A DNA stretch of 64,000 bases from Cotesia glomerata (taxonomy: Eukaryota > Arthropoda > Insecta > Hymenoptera > Braconidae), in assembly GCF_020080835.1 (NCBI RefSeq), contig NC_058164.1, positions 496,001-560,000 of the forward strand, in the 5' to 3' direction. Each line of letters begins with the position of its first letter. The first letter of the stretch is position 1. Position numbers and translations under genes: made by a program. Under the pieces are notes generated by a model, which searched no databases, was not told the DNA's origin, and worked only from the letters and a program-made list of their open reading frames with translations. Of this stretch, positions 15,501 to 28,600 are shown in pieces.

Positions 15501-18500
15501 AATATTCGGTAAGTTTGAACAATAATATTTTTATTTTTTATTTTTTAAGTTGAATTTTTTTTTTAAATATAATTAATATTTACAAACTAAAACTTGAGAT
15601 AAATTTTTTGAAGTATTTGTTAGTAATTTGGCATGTAAAATTAAATGTCTAAATAAAAATTTATTTAATTTGAAAATGGGAGGGAAAATTTACTCCTGAT
15701 ATTTTACAGCATAATATATTTAGTGCTTTTAGAAACAAAACTGTTATATAGAAAGTGTAAAGTAATTTGTATGGTTCTGTAAACTTGAATAATGAAATAA
15801 TTTTGGTGCATGAATGACGCCGAGTATTATGATATTACTGTTAAAACATAACAACAATATTAAATCCTATTTAGTTTAAATCCTTTATGAAAATGGTGTG
15901 ATACTTAATACGATAATGGAATATTTACAACTTCTGTAGCAAAATCTCAACCAGAAAACGTAACAGAGGATACAACGGCTGTGCTCATTGGACCAAAAGT
16001 CATGGCAGCCGCGGGAAAATGGGCACTATGGTTCTCACCCGCCCACTTGGCAGCAGCATCACTCCTGCTTCTCATGTTTCTAGTTTCCATCTTCTTAGCA
16101 TTGCAATATGCCGTAAAGTACAGAAAATACCAGGTTGCCGAGGATCTGGATAGTTTGACCGACAACTCAAGTAAGTTTACCATAACGTTTAAGTCAACAC
16201 ATCTCAATTCACGTCAAAAATTTTGTTTTTTTCGCAACTTTTACTTGGCAGTTTTCTTGACAATTTTTTTTGAACCTCAACAGCGTGCAGTGGATCTATG
16301 CAAGGACTAGCACGTCGTGCAAGAGCATTATCTTCAGCTACTCTTATCTCCGAAGTAGTATCTCTTGTAAGATTAACACGTAGAAGACCCTCAGGGCACG
16401 GTAGACTGGAAGAGACGTCTGGTGATCTTGAGGATGGGTACGAAAGTACCGAAACTCAGGCCGAGTAAGTAAAGTCCTCTTTACGTGATTGTATTGTTAA
16501 AGCTTCTTCATTTAGTTATTAATGAATTTAATATTTGTTAAAATTCAGCATGGAAGGTGAGGAGGAAGCTAATGCAGAGACCGGGACTTTGAAGCTTAAA
16601 GAACAAGAAGATATTAACGGCTCGCAAAAAACCATAGTCGCAAGTGTTAAAAGTACACCTTCACGTCGGTCTTCATCATCGAGCACATTAACTTCGATAT
16701 CCGGGCAACCCGAGGTCAAGTACGCCCGTCCAGTTAAGTAAGTTACGGCATGATGCCTGTTTTACTTTTATATTTTACTTTTTAAATTAATATTTGATAC
16801 TAAGTTGATTATTTAATTTGTGATTAAAGTTCGCGCTAAGAGTAATTGAATTAATTTTTCTTAATCGGTTTATGTGTTTATTAATTTATAATTTCAATTA
16901 TAAATTAGATTATATACGCCGTATGCTTTTTATATCTGTTTTTAGTGCATTCCTCTCTGTTATAACAATCTTCTCCAGTATTGCCAAGCGGAATTCAAAT
17001 AAAGTAATGTGGAATTGCACGGTTACAAAAAAAAATTTATAAATTTTTTAGTCTCTCTAGTATTTTATTCATAAATTTTTATTTTTAAGCCATTTAATCC
17101 AACCATCTTTATGTTCACTCAACATTAATAAATAAATCATAAAAACAAAACTTGACGCTGTTTTTAATTTTTTAAAAGAATTTCAACAAGTTAGAAAAAT
17201 TATTTTCTCTTAAAAAATTCTACAGCGAAAAGTTTAAAACAAAAATAAAAAAATAAAAAACAATCTAAGTGTTTATGTATAAATAAAACAAACGACAAAT
17301 GTGCATGGCACTTACACCACATGCCTAGATGTCAGCTACACTCTTTATGATTAAACACGAAAATAACCTCTAGGTCACCGCTTGATAGAAAAAATTTAAT
17401 TAAACTAAATAATTTAAGTTAATTAATGGTCACTGGAGTTTCTTTTTGTTCCTGTTGTCTAGCTTATAATTAAATTTCTAATCATAAAAGTCCAAGTGAT
17501 AAGTCTGTGAGTAATCGGAGACGGTATTTTTTTCAGGCTTCGGACGGTCGGCCCGATAAGTCCCGTGTCCGAGGAGGCATCGATTTCAGAAGACAGTAGA
17601 CGTTGTAGCACTGAAAGTGGTTCAACCAGCGTGAATAACGTAAGCGTCTCACACCCAAAACCAACTAGAGTCCAGGCCAAGGTACACCCGTCCTCAATAT
17701 TATACGCTTTTAAATTATCCACATTACACACTTATTACATTTTGTTGTGATAATATCGCGGATGGGTTTCCTTAGTTCTTTTATTTTTCATAATTATATA
17801 CCGCTGTATCTCCGAAGCTCCAATTACTATTAAAATTAACGATAAACTGAAAAAATTTCAGGGTTTTTCACCAGCAAGTACCTCATCAAATATATCGACT
17901 TTACGATGTGGTAAAGAAACTAAGGACCGTCGGAATCGTGAACGTCTTCTCCAAGGACCCGGATCAGAGTTTAGTTTAGCGAATCCAGAGACAGATCTCG
18001 AGCTGGATTACTACGATTACAATGTCGTAAACGCTGGAGCAGCACCTGGTTCTTATTTGGGAATGGATCCAGCATTTCTGGTGTGGATACCGCCATTGAC
18101 GCCCGGTGAGACAGAAATTCTCGAAGCCATTGAAGAGGATCATCATTACGAAGAAATACCAGATCGCCGAGAAAAGGAGTCACGTTTTATGGACACTGAA
18201 GGAGCTGCTCTCACCCCAGCCGAGTATCAAAGGGCCCGTATGCTCAGACAAGACCAAAAAGATCTAGATACGGAAATTCTTGCGAAGAAATACGATCCCG
18301 GTGAGAGTAGACTTCACGACGAAATAATTATGGAATACCGGGCGAGGTTACACGAAGGTATGCTACCGATTCATCGGATTCTCGAAGAGTCTCGAGTCAG
18401 AGTGAGTGAGGAATCTCTTGCTAAACATTCGCACGACGATACACCTCATATCGATATTATTCCCAATCGTTTGGTTAACGAAACAGATAAACGCGTTTCC

Positions 18501-19313
18501 AAAGATACTGTTGCCGCGGGCTCTCATGTTGACTCTAGTGGGAATAGTCTAAGCTATTCCGGAGGAACTGGAGGAACTGGAGGTAAATTTACACCTAAAG
18601 CCAATCGCGATCGTTTGATTGAGGAACAAGAGCGATCTAGAAGTGCGAGCATACCTAGAAATAATAGATTAAGTAGTGATGATGATAAAAGAAGAACACC
18701 GGCGTCTGTTAGAAGCAGATTACAAGAGTACATCGAGAGCAGCGCTAATCAATGCAAGTACAATCAATTGTCTACCGAGACTACGAGGAGCTGCGGTGAG
18801 CTGTCGAAAGAACAGAGGAAGAAAAAGCTAGAGGTTAATCAATCATTAATTGTTAAGGATAATAAAAAATCATTGAATAAATTAAATGATTATCGCGATG
18901 TTGGGAGGAATGAAGAATCAAGAGACGAGTTTATTTTAACTAAGCCAAAGACTCCGGTAATCGCTAGTAGAAGGTATAAAGATGTCGCGGATTTAAATTT
19001 AGTTATGGAGAGTAGTAAGGAAAAAATTTTGACGCATGTCGAGAGTATACCGATGAAGGAGTTTTCGCGTACTAGAAACGATTCACCAGCACGAGTTCAT
19101 AAATCTAAAGAGACTGATAATGATATTAATAATATTGTACTAGTGGGAAAAAAACAATGTCAAATACAGAGTCCAGATTACGGAGTAGAGATGGATATTA
19201 GGGATGAAATTTCACGTGATTCTATTTATGATTTAATTGGAGAAGATGAAGATGAATTTAAATTTGCTGATGACGATGAAGATGAATATATTGATAATAA
19301 AATAACAGCATAA
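3523..19313 (+). CDS. THSD1-like single-pass membrane protein with one thrombospondin type-1 repeat (13 coding exons)
   Basis: Exons read from splice sites and phases: 3523-3583, 9569-9893, 10120-10309, 10381-10602, 10914-11063, 11198-11549, 14789-15168, 15253-15508, 15940-16170, 16284-16464, 16549-16737, 17537-17681, 17862-19313. All phases agree and sum to 1377 codons plus stop. The start encodes a short basic, then hydrophobic N-terminus that fits a signal peptide. Exon 2 carries a Thr-rich and acidic stretch. Exons 3-6 form Cys-containing beta-rich extracellular repeats. Exon 7 holds the TSP1 repeat (WGDWSPWGPCSSTC), followed by a Cys-rich linker and a CUB-like segment in exon 8. A transmembrane helix lies in exon 9 (about 16048-16115). 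A long, charged, Ser-rich cytoplasmic tail follows, with an unusual hydrophobic block GMDPAFLVWIPP at 18060-18095 and an acidic C-terminus. Topology matches THSD1. Function in insects is unknown to me, and the CUB reading is tentative. Confidence 0.8.
3584..9568 (+). other. Intron 1 of the THSD1-like gene (6 kb)
   Basis: Non-coding by phase and splice-site reading. It is AT-rich with poly-T (7499-7525) and TTC-rich runs. The small open frames here (for example around 7.7-8.5 kb) overlap one another in different frames and show no domain or splice continuity. The stretch at 7.9-8.9 kb is somewhat less AT-rich, but I recognise nothing in it. Confidence 0.55.
11550..14788 (+). other. Intron 6 of the THSD1-like gene (3.2 kb)
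   Basis: It is bounded by a GGTAAATT donor and a poly-T plus TATTGCAG acceptor. An ATT trinucleotide run is at about 12218-12244. No exon with a recognisable product is seen. It separates the N-terminal extracellular repeats from the TSP1 exon. Confidence 0.55.
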
Positions 19314-20644
19314 TAACTATTATTATTATTATTATTATTATTCGATAATTAAAATAAATAAATAAAAATAAAAAGTGGTTTTCTGTACAGAATGTGAATG
19401 ATAGATGGTGATTGATAGTGATGGATTTTTAAAATCTAACTGAAAGTACAATTACCGGATTTTGTGATGATGATTGATAGGATATGATGTTTAAAGTTTG
19501 TCTAAAGGTTGAATATTAACCCTTTTAAACAAAGCTAATGAATCGCCGATGGAAAAAAAAATTTTGTATTCCATATTCCCTACGCCTCATTCGATAATCA
19601 CCGAGTAGAAGTAATGAATTTTTAAATTAAATGTACAACTATCAAATCTTGGTGTAATATAAATATAAATGTATAAAATTTTTTTATTCGTTTCGGTAGT
19701 CTAGGGTCTAGACTGATTAAACAATGAGTCCAATTAATTATAGTCTTACTACAGGATTTTCATATCAATGGGATTGACATCCCATCAATGAAAAAAAAAA
19801 AAAAAAATATAAAATGCTCTAATTATTTTAATTAACGACGGATAAATATGATTAACGTATATTTAATATCAAAAGACTGTATTTTTCGATTTAAAATTTC
19901 GAGGCTTTACTTACAATTAGAAAAATATCTAAAAAAATACTGAATAGATAAATAAATAGCAAAGAATGAGGCGTGATAACTCTTTTTTCGTAAACGTGAG
20001 ATTAAACTATAAGATATAAAGAAAAAATCAAATTTATTTATCGCTTAATAAAAGAATTTTAATTTTGTTTATCTGCTCATCAATCATTGACATTAAATTC
20101 ATTATTATTTAATATGTAAGACCAAATTAATCACGTGTAATAGATTAGATTTCATATAATTAAACTGATAATTTAAAAAATTTCAGAGAGCGCAATTTAT
20201 AAATAATAATAATTAAGAAAAGAACATTATTGTACCATATAAATGTATTTATTTATAACTCTGTATTTTTTTCTAGTCAATTGTTTATTGTATAAAAGAA
20301 AAATTATGAAATTTCATTGTAAATGATGAAAGCAAAGCTTATTCATCTGGACATTCTACTTTGAGAGCGCATTATGATCATTTAATTAATTATTTTTTTA
20401 TATTTCGCGTCCTTTAGTGATTAATTCCAACGTGATTGACTGATATTAAATAATTATCTAGCAATTAATAAATTATATTACAAATTAAATCGTCGCTCAA
20501 TCATTATTTAATTTAATTATTTGTTAATAATTTAAGCGCTTTATTGGAAATTATCTATAGCTGTAATATTTCAGAACAGAACAACTAGAAAAAAATCTAT
20601 CTAACTTGCATCGCAGCTGGAACTGATTGAAAAGTGATTATTGG

Positions 20645-22012
20645 TAATGAAGATTTAATCACTCACCACACCAAGAAGTACCAGCAGGGTTTCTAACTTG
20701 ACCGATGGTGACCTGAAATTAATATTTATGAGTTAGTAAAACAATATTTAGTTGTATAATTTTTTTCGAGAATTATTAGTATCTCAGTGGATAATTGAAG
20801 AAAATGGATTATTCTTCTAGTAATCCTCAAAAATCGTCACTATTTACTTGATTACTTCACTTGACTTTTACTAAACTCCAACTTTATAATAAACTTACCA
20901 CAAAAACACAATAGCACGTAATAACAACTCCAAACTCAAATGACAAGACACTTCATCACATCACTTCTCTCCAAATACACTAATTATAAAAAAAAAATAC
21001 ATTAAACAATGATTAGCATTAGAACCAACATTAACATTCAATTTTTTCCGGAATATTTTTAAATATTCCATCGAAGTTATCATTTAAATACCTCGCGACA
21101 CGAATATTTGACGTAACAGAGCTTTACTTGAGCTTTTAAAGTTTACTTGGAGCTTACTTGGAGTAACTTCATTGTTACAGAGCGGGGTAGATGCTGTTGG
21201 GTGCATAACAAAGGCAAAAGTGGGACCGAAATGGCGCCGAAAAACCGTTAGGAGATGCGCGCGACTTATTGGGTTACTGCGCAACTCCGCCACGCAGCAA
21301 CGAAGTTTAGTTGCTCAGTTTTGTTGCGACCGTCTTGTAGAGAACATCGACTTTAAATAAAAGTTTTAACAGATTTTAAAATTTTAATCGACGTAATAAA
21401 TTTATTAAAACTTAATTTAAATTTAGCAATTGAAAAATTGATTTTTTTGTAAGAATTTTTATTGAAAATTGCATTTCAAATTATATTTAGAAGAAGATGA
21501 AATTTGAAAAAAACCGTCGGCACAGCAGCGCCATCTTTTTGCGGTTTTTCCGGGTTGTTACACTGCTCAATTTTTTACGTTCTTTATATTTTGTCATTAA
21601 AATACTTGTTTTTTGTCATAAATTATTGTAAAAAATAAACAAATAATTACTTTATACAGTTTTAGTAAACTCGCCATTGAGTATCCCGTCATTAAGGTCT
21701 AAGGATCGTTACAGAAGTAATTTGACTAATTTATCTGATCAACGCGATAATTCAATTATAAAGTTGAAGTTAGATTACAGTGAAGTAGAAGTGAACAGTG
21801 ATGATCATTGAAGATAATGGAGTTTCAGCACTAAGTAATTGAAGCTGAGTTAGCGGTCTTTAATTGACTGCCGAGGTTAATATAATTCTAAAAATTTTAT
21901 GCAACTAATTTTTTTTTATTGCAAAATAAATTATTTGTTCTGAAAATTACTGGTCAAGTGATAGGAACCCTTCTGGTACTTCTTAGTGTGGTGAGTCATT
22001 AAATCTTCATTC
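20645..22012. repeat. Separated inverted repeat with exon-like arms
   Basis: Arms at about 20645-20719 and 21940-22012 are reverse complements at roughly 85 percent by eye, 1.2 kb apart. Read on the minus strand, the left arm looks like a 49-nt exon (20664-20712). It is preceded by TTTCAG and followed by GTGAGT, and it is open in one frame. The right arm, read on the plus strand, keeps the GTGAGT donor but lacks the acceptor AG and has an in-frame TAG. This suggests an inverted duplication of a small transcribed unit in which one arm has decayed. The identity of the unit is unknown. Confidence 0.5.
21225..21545. promoter_or_regulatory. Possible promoter island with YY1-like motifs
   Basis: This GC-richer island lies between the arms of the inverted repeat. 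It has AAATGGCGCC near 21229 (+) and the reverse complement of AAGATGGCGCT near 21526, both close to the YY1 core. Pyrimidine-rich CTTTTT/TTTTTCCGG tracts near 21534-21555 resemble TOP-type start regions. Such islands often mark promoters of small housekeeping genes in AT-rich insect DNA. No matching coding sequence was identified, so this is a weak call. Confidence 0.2.
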
Positions 22013-22625
22013 TAAATTTTTCATAACTTGTTTTCATATTTAATATTTGAAAACAAAATGATTATCTAAAAATAATTCTTGCTGTAGAGAATTTTCAAAC
22101 CCTAATATTAATTCCATACTTCAAACAGACTTAGGTTCTTAAATTACGCCTTGATTGCAATAATATATAATTTATTTGTAGTTGTTGATTAATGAAATAT
22201 TTACTAGAATTTTTTTAATTGATACTAAAGTGGATAAGGGAATAAATAAATAATTAAAAAAAACAGCAATTTATTAATTAAAAATAATATATTAATGACA
22301 AATATTATCTTTTAAACAAATATAGTATAATGTTACTGTCGAAAAAAAAAAATACAATATTTTTAACATTTTAAGTATATTCTATTACAATATATGAAAA
22401 GAGAAATGCAGTAGGCACATAGGTTTTTTATCGTCATGTTGTGCGATTGATTCAATTAATTTATTTTGGCTATTGAATGTAAAATTTCAAATATTCAACA
22501 TTTACAAACACATTTTCCCATCATTGATACGAAAATCAGCGGCATGATTTATATTATTTTGGCGATATTATTTTCAAAGATAAGATATTTTGTTATTTAA
22601 CAATTATTGGTAAGTCACAAAGTTA

Positions 22626-25600
22626 TTACGAGTATAAAGTTTTCTCAACCCATTCTTCCAAGGTAAATGTCGCTGAGTTAGTTTGATGTGGATCGCGCTC
22701 CCGAAATATGTCTGCAACACAAAGCAGCGTTGTAATGATTAGCGATTTGTTAACAATTAGGACAAGTATATTTAGAAGCAAATGACATATAAATGAGGGC
22801 AAGACTAGTAAACATCAAGTAGTTCATCCTCAAGAGTTTGTCGATTCTCACCAATCATTGTCTTCAATCTAACCGCACACATTATAAAATCATCAAATGT
22901 TACTCTTCCATCTTTAGTGCCGTATCTGTGCACCAAAATATTCAAAACGTGATTGTTTAATTTGTATCCTGCGCTGTTTAGTGCTTGTCTCAATTCAAAC
23001 GCGTTCAAGTAACCCGTGCCATCTCTGTCGTAAAGACGGAACACAGCCTGTAAATAATCATCATTGTTAATTGAATATTTAATACCCCTTTTATTAAAAT
23101 TAACAATTAATACTAGCAATTTAGCAGTCACTATGTGACTACCGTGACTTGTGAAATATAAATAAATAAAATTTTGCTTTGTTAAATAATTGCACTGTAA
23201 TTTCTTAACTATTGACGTTTTTAAAGATATAAGCTCATCCCGATGTTGCACTCATCAAGACCTTTCATTTGAGTACCCACATGCATTTTTGATATATTTT
23301 TCATATATACATATATATTATATATATAAATATATAAAATATATGAAAAATTGATGTGGGTACTCAAATAAAAGGTCTCGATGAGTGTAATGTCAGAATG
23401 AGCTTATATCTTTAAAAATGTCAATATTTCCCAAGATATTTGTTAATATGCCTTGTACTTTCTTAACTATTGACGTTTTTAAAAATATAAGCTCATCCTG
23501 ATGTTCTACTCATCAAGACCTTTCATTTGAGTACCCACATGCATTTTTGATATATTTTTCATATATACATATATATATATTATATATATAAATATATAAA
23601 ATATATGAAAAATTGATGTGGGTACTCAAATGAAAGGTCTCGATGAGTGTAATGTCGGGATGAGCTTATATCTATAAAAATGTCAATATTTCACAAGATA
23701 CAAGGTCATTTCTTAATTATGAGCCCAGAGATAGAGTATTTTCAAATGCAGCTTAAATACTTTTAATAATAAATTGACTATCGGTGAAAAAGACATAAAA
23801 CCTTGAAATGGCACAAATTCAAGTCAAGATCTTTGCAATGAAATTAAATTTTACTAAAAAAACCAATTTTATCATATAACTATCTTAGACACAAAATTTT
23901 TCTTATTCTCTTAATAATATAAATTAATAATTAATATTAGTTACCCTCCAACTTTTAATGTCATTCCACAACGCTTTGAACTCTTCAAATCCAAGCTTAC
24001 CGGAGTGATCAACATCTAACATCGCAACCATACTTCTACAAACGTCTTTGCTAAATCCTTCGTTGTGCATTTCTATAAACAAAATTGTTTATTAAATAAT
24101 TTAAATTAAATAATGTAAGAAAAAAAAATATACATAGCTATTTATTAGTCACAAATTAAAATATTAATTAATATAATTAGTAAAAGCATTAGAAATTAGT
24201 ATCTAGATGAATGATGATCGATGATTCTAGTCTTACCTACAGGCTCACTGTACTGTTCATCCCTTTTTTCGGCAGGACAAACGATACTACACAGCAGAGA
24301 GACGAGGGTTTCCAATAAAGAACCTTCTTCATTGGGGCCCGTAGTATTATGGGCCTCACTATGATCAGAAGACAGTGGTAGCTCTACCGTTGTAATAACA
24401 CACATTGTATGTTAGCTTTGTCGGAATTTACATGCTAATTTATTTATTTACTTTAATTAAACGTAAAACTATCACTGTCAGTAAATAATTTTATTTATTT
24501 AATCTTAAATGCGATGGCATGAGTTTGAATTACCTTTTAGTGATTAATCAAGCGGTAAGCTTTTAATAAAATGCGATATATATATAAAAATATAAATTAA
24601 TAAAATTTAGTGCAGAATAAAAAGTAAGCCCAAAGCCTTCTCAACAGTAAATAAGACCCAAACAATTTTAAAAATAAATAGTCAGTACCTTTTCTCATAG
24701 CGTAGTCCAAAATTTCTTTCAACTCTTCCCAATCAACCTCCATATCATCTCCCGCGAGTTTTCTGAAGAACTCGCGGACTTTTTCCTCGTTATTTTTGTC
24801 AGGTTGTGGTTCCTCGCGTACCTAAATAATAAAACTCATTGTAAAGTATGTTAATTTTTAATTTCAATTAAAATTATAAATTCCATTGCAAAAAAAAAGT
24901 AATTGTGTTAAGTGCTCAGCGACTTACTTTATCATTCTCATCTTCTTTATCAAGCTGATTAGTTACCTGAAGCAAGCGTGATAAGCATGCAACAAATTAG
25001 GGCATTTCCCAGGAGAAATAAAAATAATTATTATTTAATTTATTAATTATTTAGTTTGCAAAGTGTAATTTGTTTGTGGATTATCTTGAGTTAGATTATT
25101 TCAATTTTATAAGTGTGTTATTAACCTTGATGAGTTTTAAACAATCATGCAAAGCCCTAGGCTGTCAGTGGCCTGTAATGACGTGGTAATACAAATGACT
25201 AAGCGCACAGATCATTATCGTGATTCATCATTAAAGCAAAGTGTCGTTAGTCTTATTGCCACGAGATACAATCTCATCAATAAAATTACATATTACAGTA
25301 TACATACCCTATCATCGACTTCTCCTATTCCAACAGACTCGTCGTTTTCTCTAAAATAAAAAAAAAAAAAATCAGATATTAGTTATTCAAATCCTTAAAT
25401 AAATAAATTAAATTTATAAAACTCACTCCATATGATTTTTATTCTCAGAGAATACACGCAGTAGAAACTCTCCCTCTTCATTTGGATCAAAAGTACTCGG
25501 TACAATGCAATAACTGCCAGGAGGTAATTTAAACCGACAAGTGACCTCGCGTAGATTAATAAATGAGGGTGATCTGGCAACGGATGCGTTGTATTTAAAG

Positions 25601-28600
25601 AAATTCATATCAAGCGGCTTGGGTAATCGATCCGGGTACTCGAGATGGTAAATAGCGAACCCAATAGTCAAACAGTCCGCGCCCATGCGTTTCTGAGCCC
25701 GTCGGTTCTTCTGCATCAGAGCTACAATCACCGTACACTTGTCATCTCCTTCGTCAGGATACTCCAGAGTGACACGGTACTGTGGATTGTGATAGAAAGT
25801 CTCCAAGAAATTTCTGCAACCTCCAGCAGTAACTCCGCGAACCCATTCGCCTTCAAACACGCTCGTCTCCCACCTCTTTTTCCCAGCGCTGAGGTCGTCC
25901 TCGGTCAGCGAGTCGGGGTTCAAGTTACAGATCTCCAGAGCCGTGAAAAACTTCTTAAAATCCTGGAAAGATATCCAGAACTCTCCGTCAGTGTCGAAGG
26001 TTAATCCCAGCTCTTCTTTCTCGTGATCGGGGATAAATCTCCACTCTGGCGACATGTCACTCCACGGGCCGTTCCACTCGGCTTCGTTACCCCAGGGGTT
26101 TCTCAATCTTAGCAGCGGTATTTTTCCGACCTGGTGTGGCGTTTCGATGTCAACGTACTTGACACGAGTGATACTGTAAGCGTGACCTCGGATCAGACCT
26201 TGAGGAGTTTCTGCTTCGAGGACATTTGGGTCAGGCTCAATGGAGCATCCCAACATTGAATTTCTCTCGTAGGCTTTCAGCAGGATGCTGAATAAATTCG
26301 GCGGTGTCTCGTCCATTTGGTACATCTCAGTGACTCCACCAGTAAAATCTTCCATAGCTTCGCAAGCAGTACCTCCTTTTAAGGACTCGTAGGAACCGTG
26401 AAGTTTTGCGTAGGCTTTTTCTAACAACGCGCTCCAAAACTCGTTCTTCTCAGCTGAGTTTAAAAACATCAGCTGCCCGTTGTAGGTCGGCAGGCGGTCG
26501 TCGATTACTACGTCTACCCAGCGGCCATACTGCCAAAATCTAGAATTCAATAAAAAGTCAATAAATAAGTCAATAATTCTTTAGATGTCATAAATTTAAT
26601 AGATAAAAATAAAAGTACCTAAAGTGAAATATTCCGGCGTAGCCTTCATCAAAACTCTGGTCTTCAGGTACTACTTGGAAGAATAAATTTGGATGCATTG
26701 TAAGATTAGCCACTGCTGCCAGCAACCAGCAGTCACCCAACTCTCCCTGCTGCACGTCAAATCGCGAGAATCCTTCGACGAATAGCTGAGGATTGTCTGC
26801 TATTTCCTAAATTTAAGAAATTTAAAAATTAGTCGTGTGTTTTGGGAGGTTTCGTGTCTTTATTTATCCCCAATAATTTCTCGAGACAAAAATTTCTCAC
26901 TCAAAAATTTCTTAAGCTTGTTACTGTGTTGTGCCTTTTTATCATTGTTTTTGTGTGTGTTTATCTAAAAATAGGCCTAATGAGCTAGAATGAGCTAGAA
27001 ATATTTAAATAAATTTTTGAATAAGAAAATAATACCGAATAAATTTTGACAATGAGAAATAAAGAACAGACGGTCACCGTTTTGGGACAGTTGCGACAAA
27101 GTTTTTGGTGAATTTTAATTACCATAGGTCTTCTCCATTCGATGTATCTGTCAGGTCTCTTCGAAAAAAACAGCGATGAGTCTGTAGCCGGGAACTCTGG
27201 GTCCTCGAACAAAATTCCTTGTGACAAACATTGCTGTCTTAGGGAATTGAAATCCTGAATAGCTCCTTGTGCTCTGTAGCCAGATCCTCTTTCTCCCAAC
27301 TGTAATATAAATTTAAACAGTTAGTTTTTAATAAATTTAAATTATCATAGTAAATTTCCTACGACAATTATCAATTACATTGTAAATAGTCTTTCCGATA
27401 AAATTTGTCGAAGTTTTAATAGCTCTGTCATTGTAGTGAATAGTTTTTTTCACTGAAACTGGCCTTAAAAGCGGGACTTTAGATAAATTCTCTCTCTCAT
27501 CTGATTGCGCATCGGCAATTTTCTGTTGCAAATATTTTTCATACCGAGTATTGATACTAAATTTTTGAATCGTGTATTTTTGACTGTTCATTGTTTTTTT
27601 TTTTAAATAAATAAATAAATTTTCACTTTGACATCTAGAGTTTATAACTTGTACTGCGACTTTATCAAGCGCATAAAACACACTGAGCTTTACTTTCGTA
27701 CCTTTTTATCAGTAAAAGGATGTTTATATACTTGATAACAATAAATATATATATATATATATATCGGGATACAAACTTGACCGCAATCATCTCTAAAACT
27801 AATCTATTTACTTGATTAATCATTATCAGTTTCAATGACAGTAACTATTAAATTAATTTTCAATTTAAATCCATAAATTATTAAAAATTTGAATAAATAA
27901 TTAATTAAATTAATAAAAATAGTGTAGAGATTAAAGATTATTTACCAGAAGGTAAACAAACAGTTGAAAAAAAAAATTTATTAGATTTGACAGGTGAAAA
28001 GTGAGGTTAGGTTGCACTTGCTGTGAATTTAATTCATAAATAATTTACAAATGATATAATTTATGAATAAATGTGCTAAAAAATTCCAATAAAAATAAAC
28101 AATTGTTATTTCATAACAGTATTAATGAAAAATTGATAATTGTCGTACTCCAACATTTGACAGCTGCAAAATTATCAATGAACATTATTATCATATATAA
28201 ATACAACAATCAAAGATATAAATATACAGATAATATCATACCACTTTGATATTAAACAATGACGGTAAAACGCGCTTTACTTCGCAAACTGTTTTCACAA
28301 AAATATCATTGCCAGGATCTGTGGCCTCTTGGCTCCCTTGGCTCCAACCATAACCGCAAGGTTGCGGATAACTTCCAAAGAAACCACTCATCTTTATTAT
28401 CAATGTTTACTAAATATTTTAGATATTAAGTACACTCTTTACAACCTTTTAGATAAAAACACAACCAGAAACTGATTGTCAAAATAATTATTGTGAGATT
28501 AAATCAGTATATTGATCAGAGACGCTTAAACACTCATACGCGCAGTAAGGAATCTGCTCGAGTGTCGGAACTGTCGGATAGTTTTTATTGTGGAGAGAAT

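Larger units (their letters stand above)
19314..22625. other. Intergenic region between convergent THSD1-like (+) and calpain (-) genes
   Basis: An ATT repeat directly follows the THSD1-like stop (19317-19342), and AATAAA-like polyadenylation signals lie just beyond it. The rest is AT-rich. It contains a separated inverted repeat (20645-22012) and a GC-richer island at 21.1-21.55 kb, each described separately. No protein-coding gene is supported. Confidence 0.5.

Noticed and set aside
21172..21360. Basic frame with KWRRKTVRR resembling ribosomal protein L41
   Set aside because: Only a dozen residues look similar, the Met context is wrong and the rest does not fit; likely chance.
22805..23251. 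Unspliced read-through of the EF-hand exon ending DELLDVY
   Set aside because: A GTGAGA donor at 22851 and the exon at 22711-22626 restore the standard calpain C-terminus.
23211..23690. CRISPR-like or satellite array
   Set aside because: Only two copies, each an inverted repeat with an AT loop; eukaryotic hairpin elements fit better.
24196..24405. ATG-started frame over the calpain cassette exon as a separate small gene
   Set aside because: The in-frame part is better explained by a phase 1-1 cassette exon inside the calpain gene; a stop lies just upstream of the ATG.
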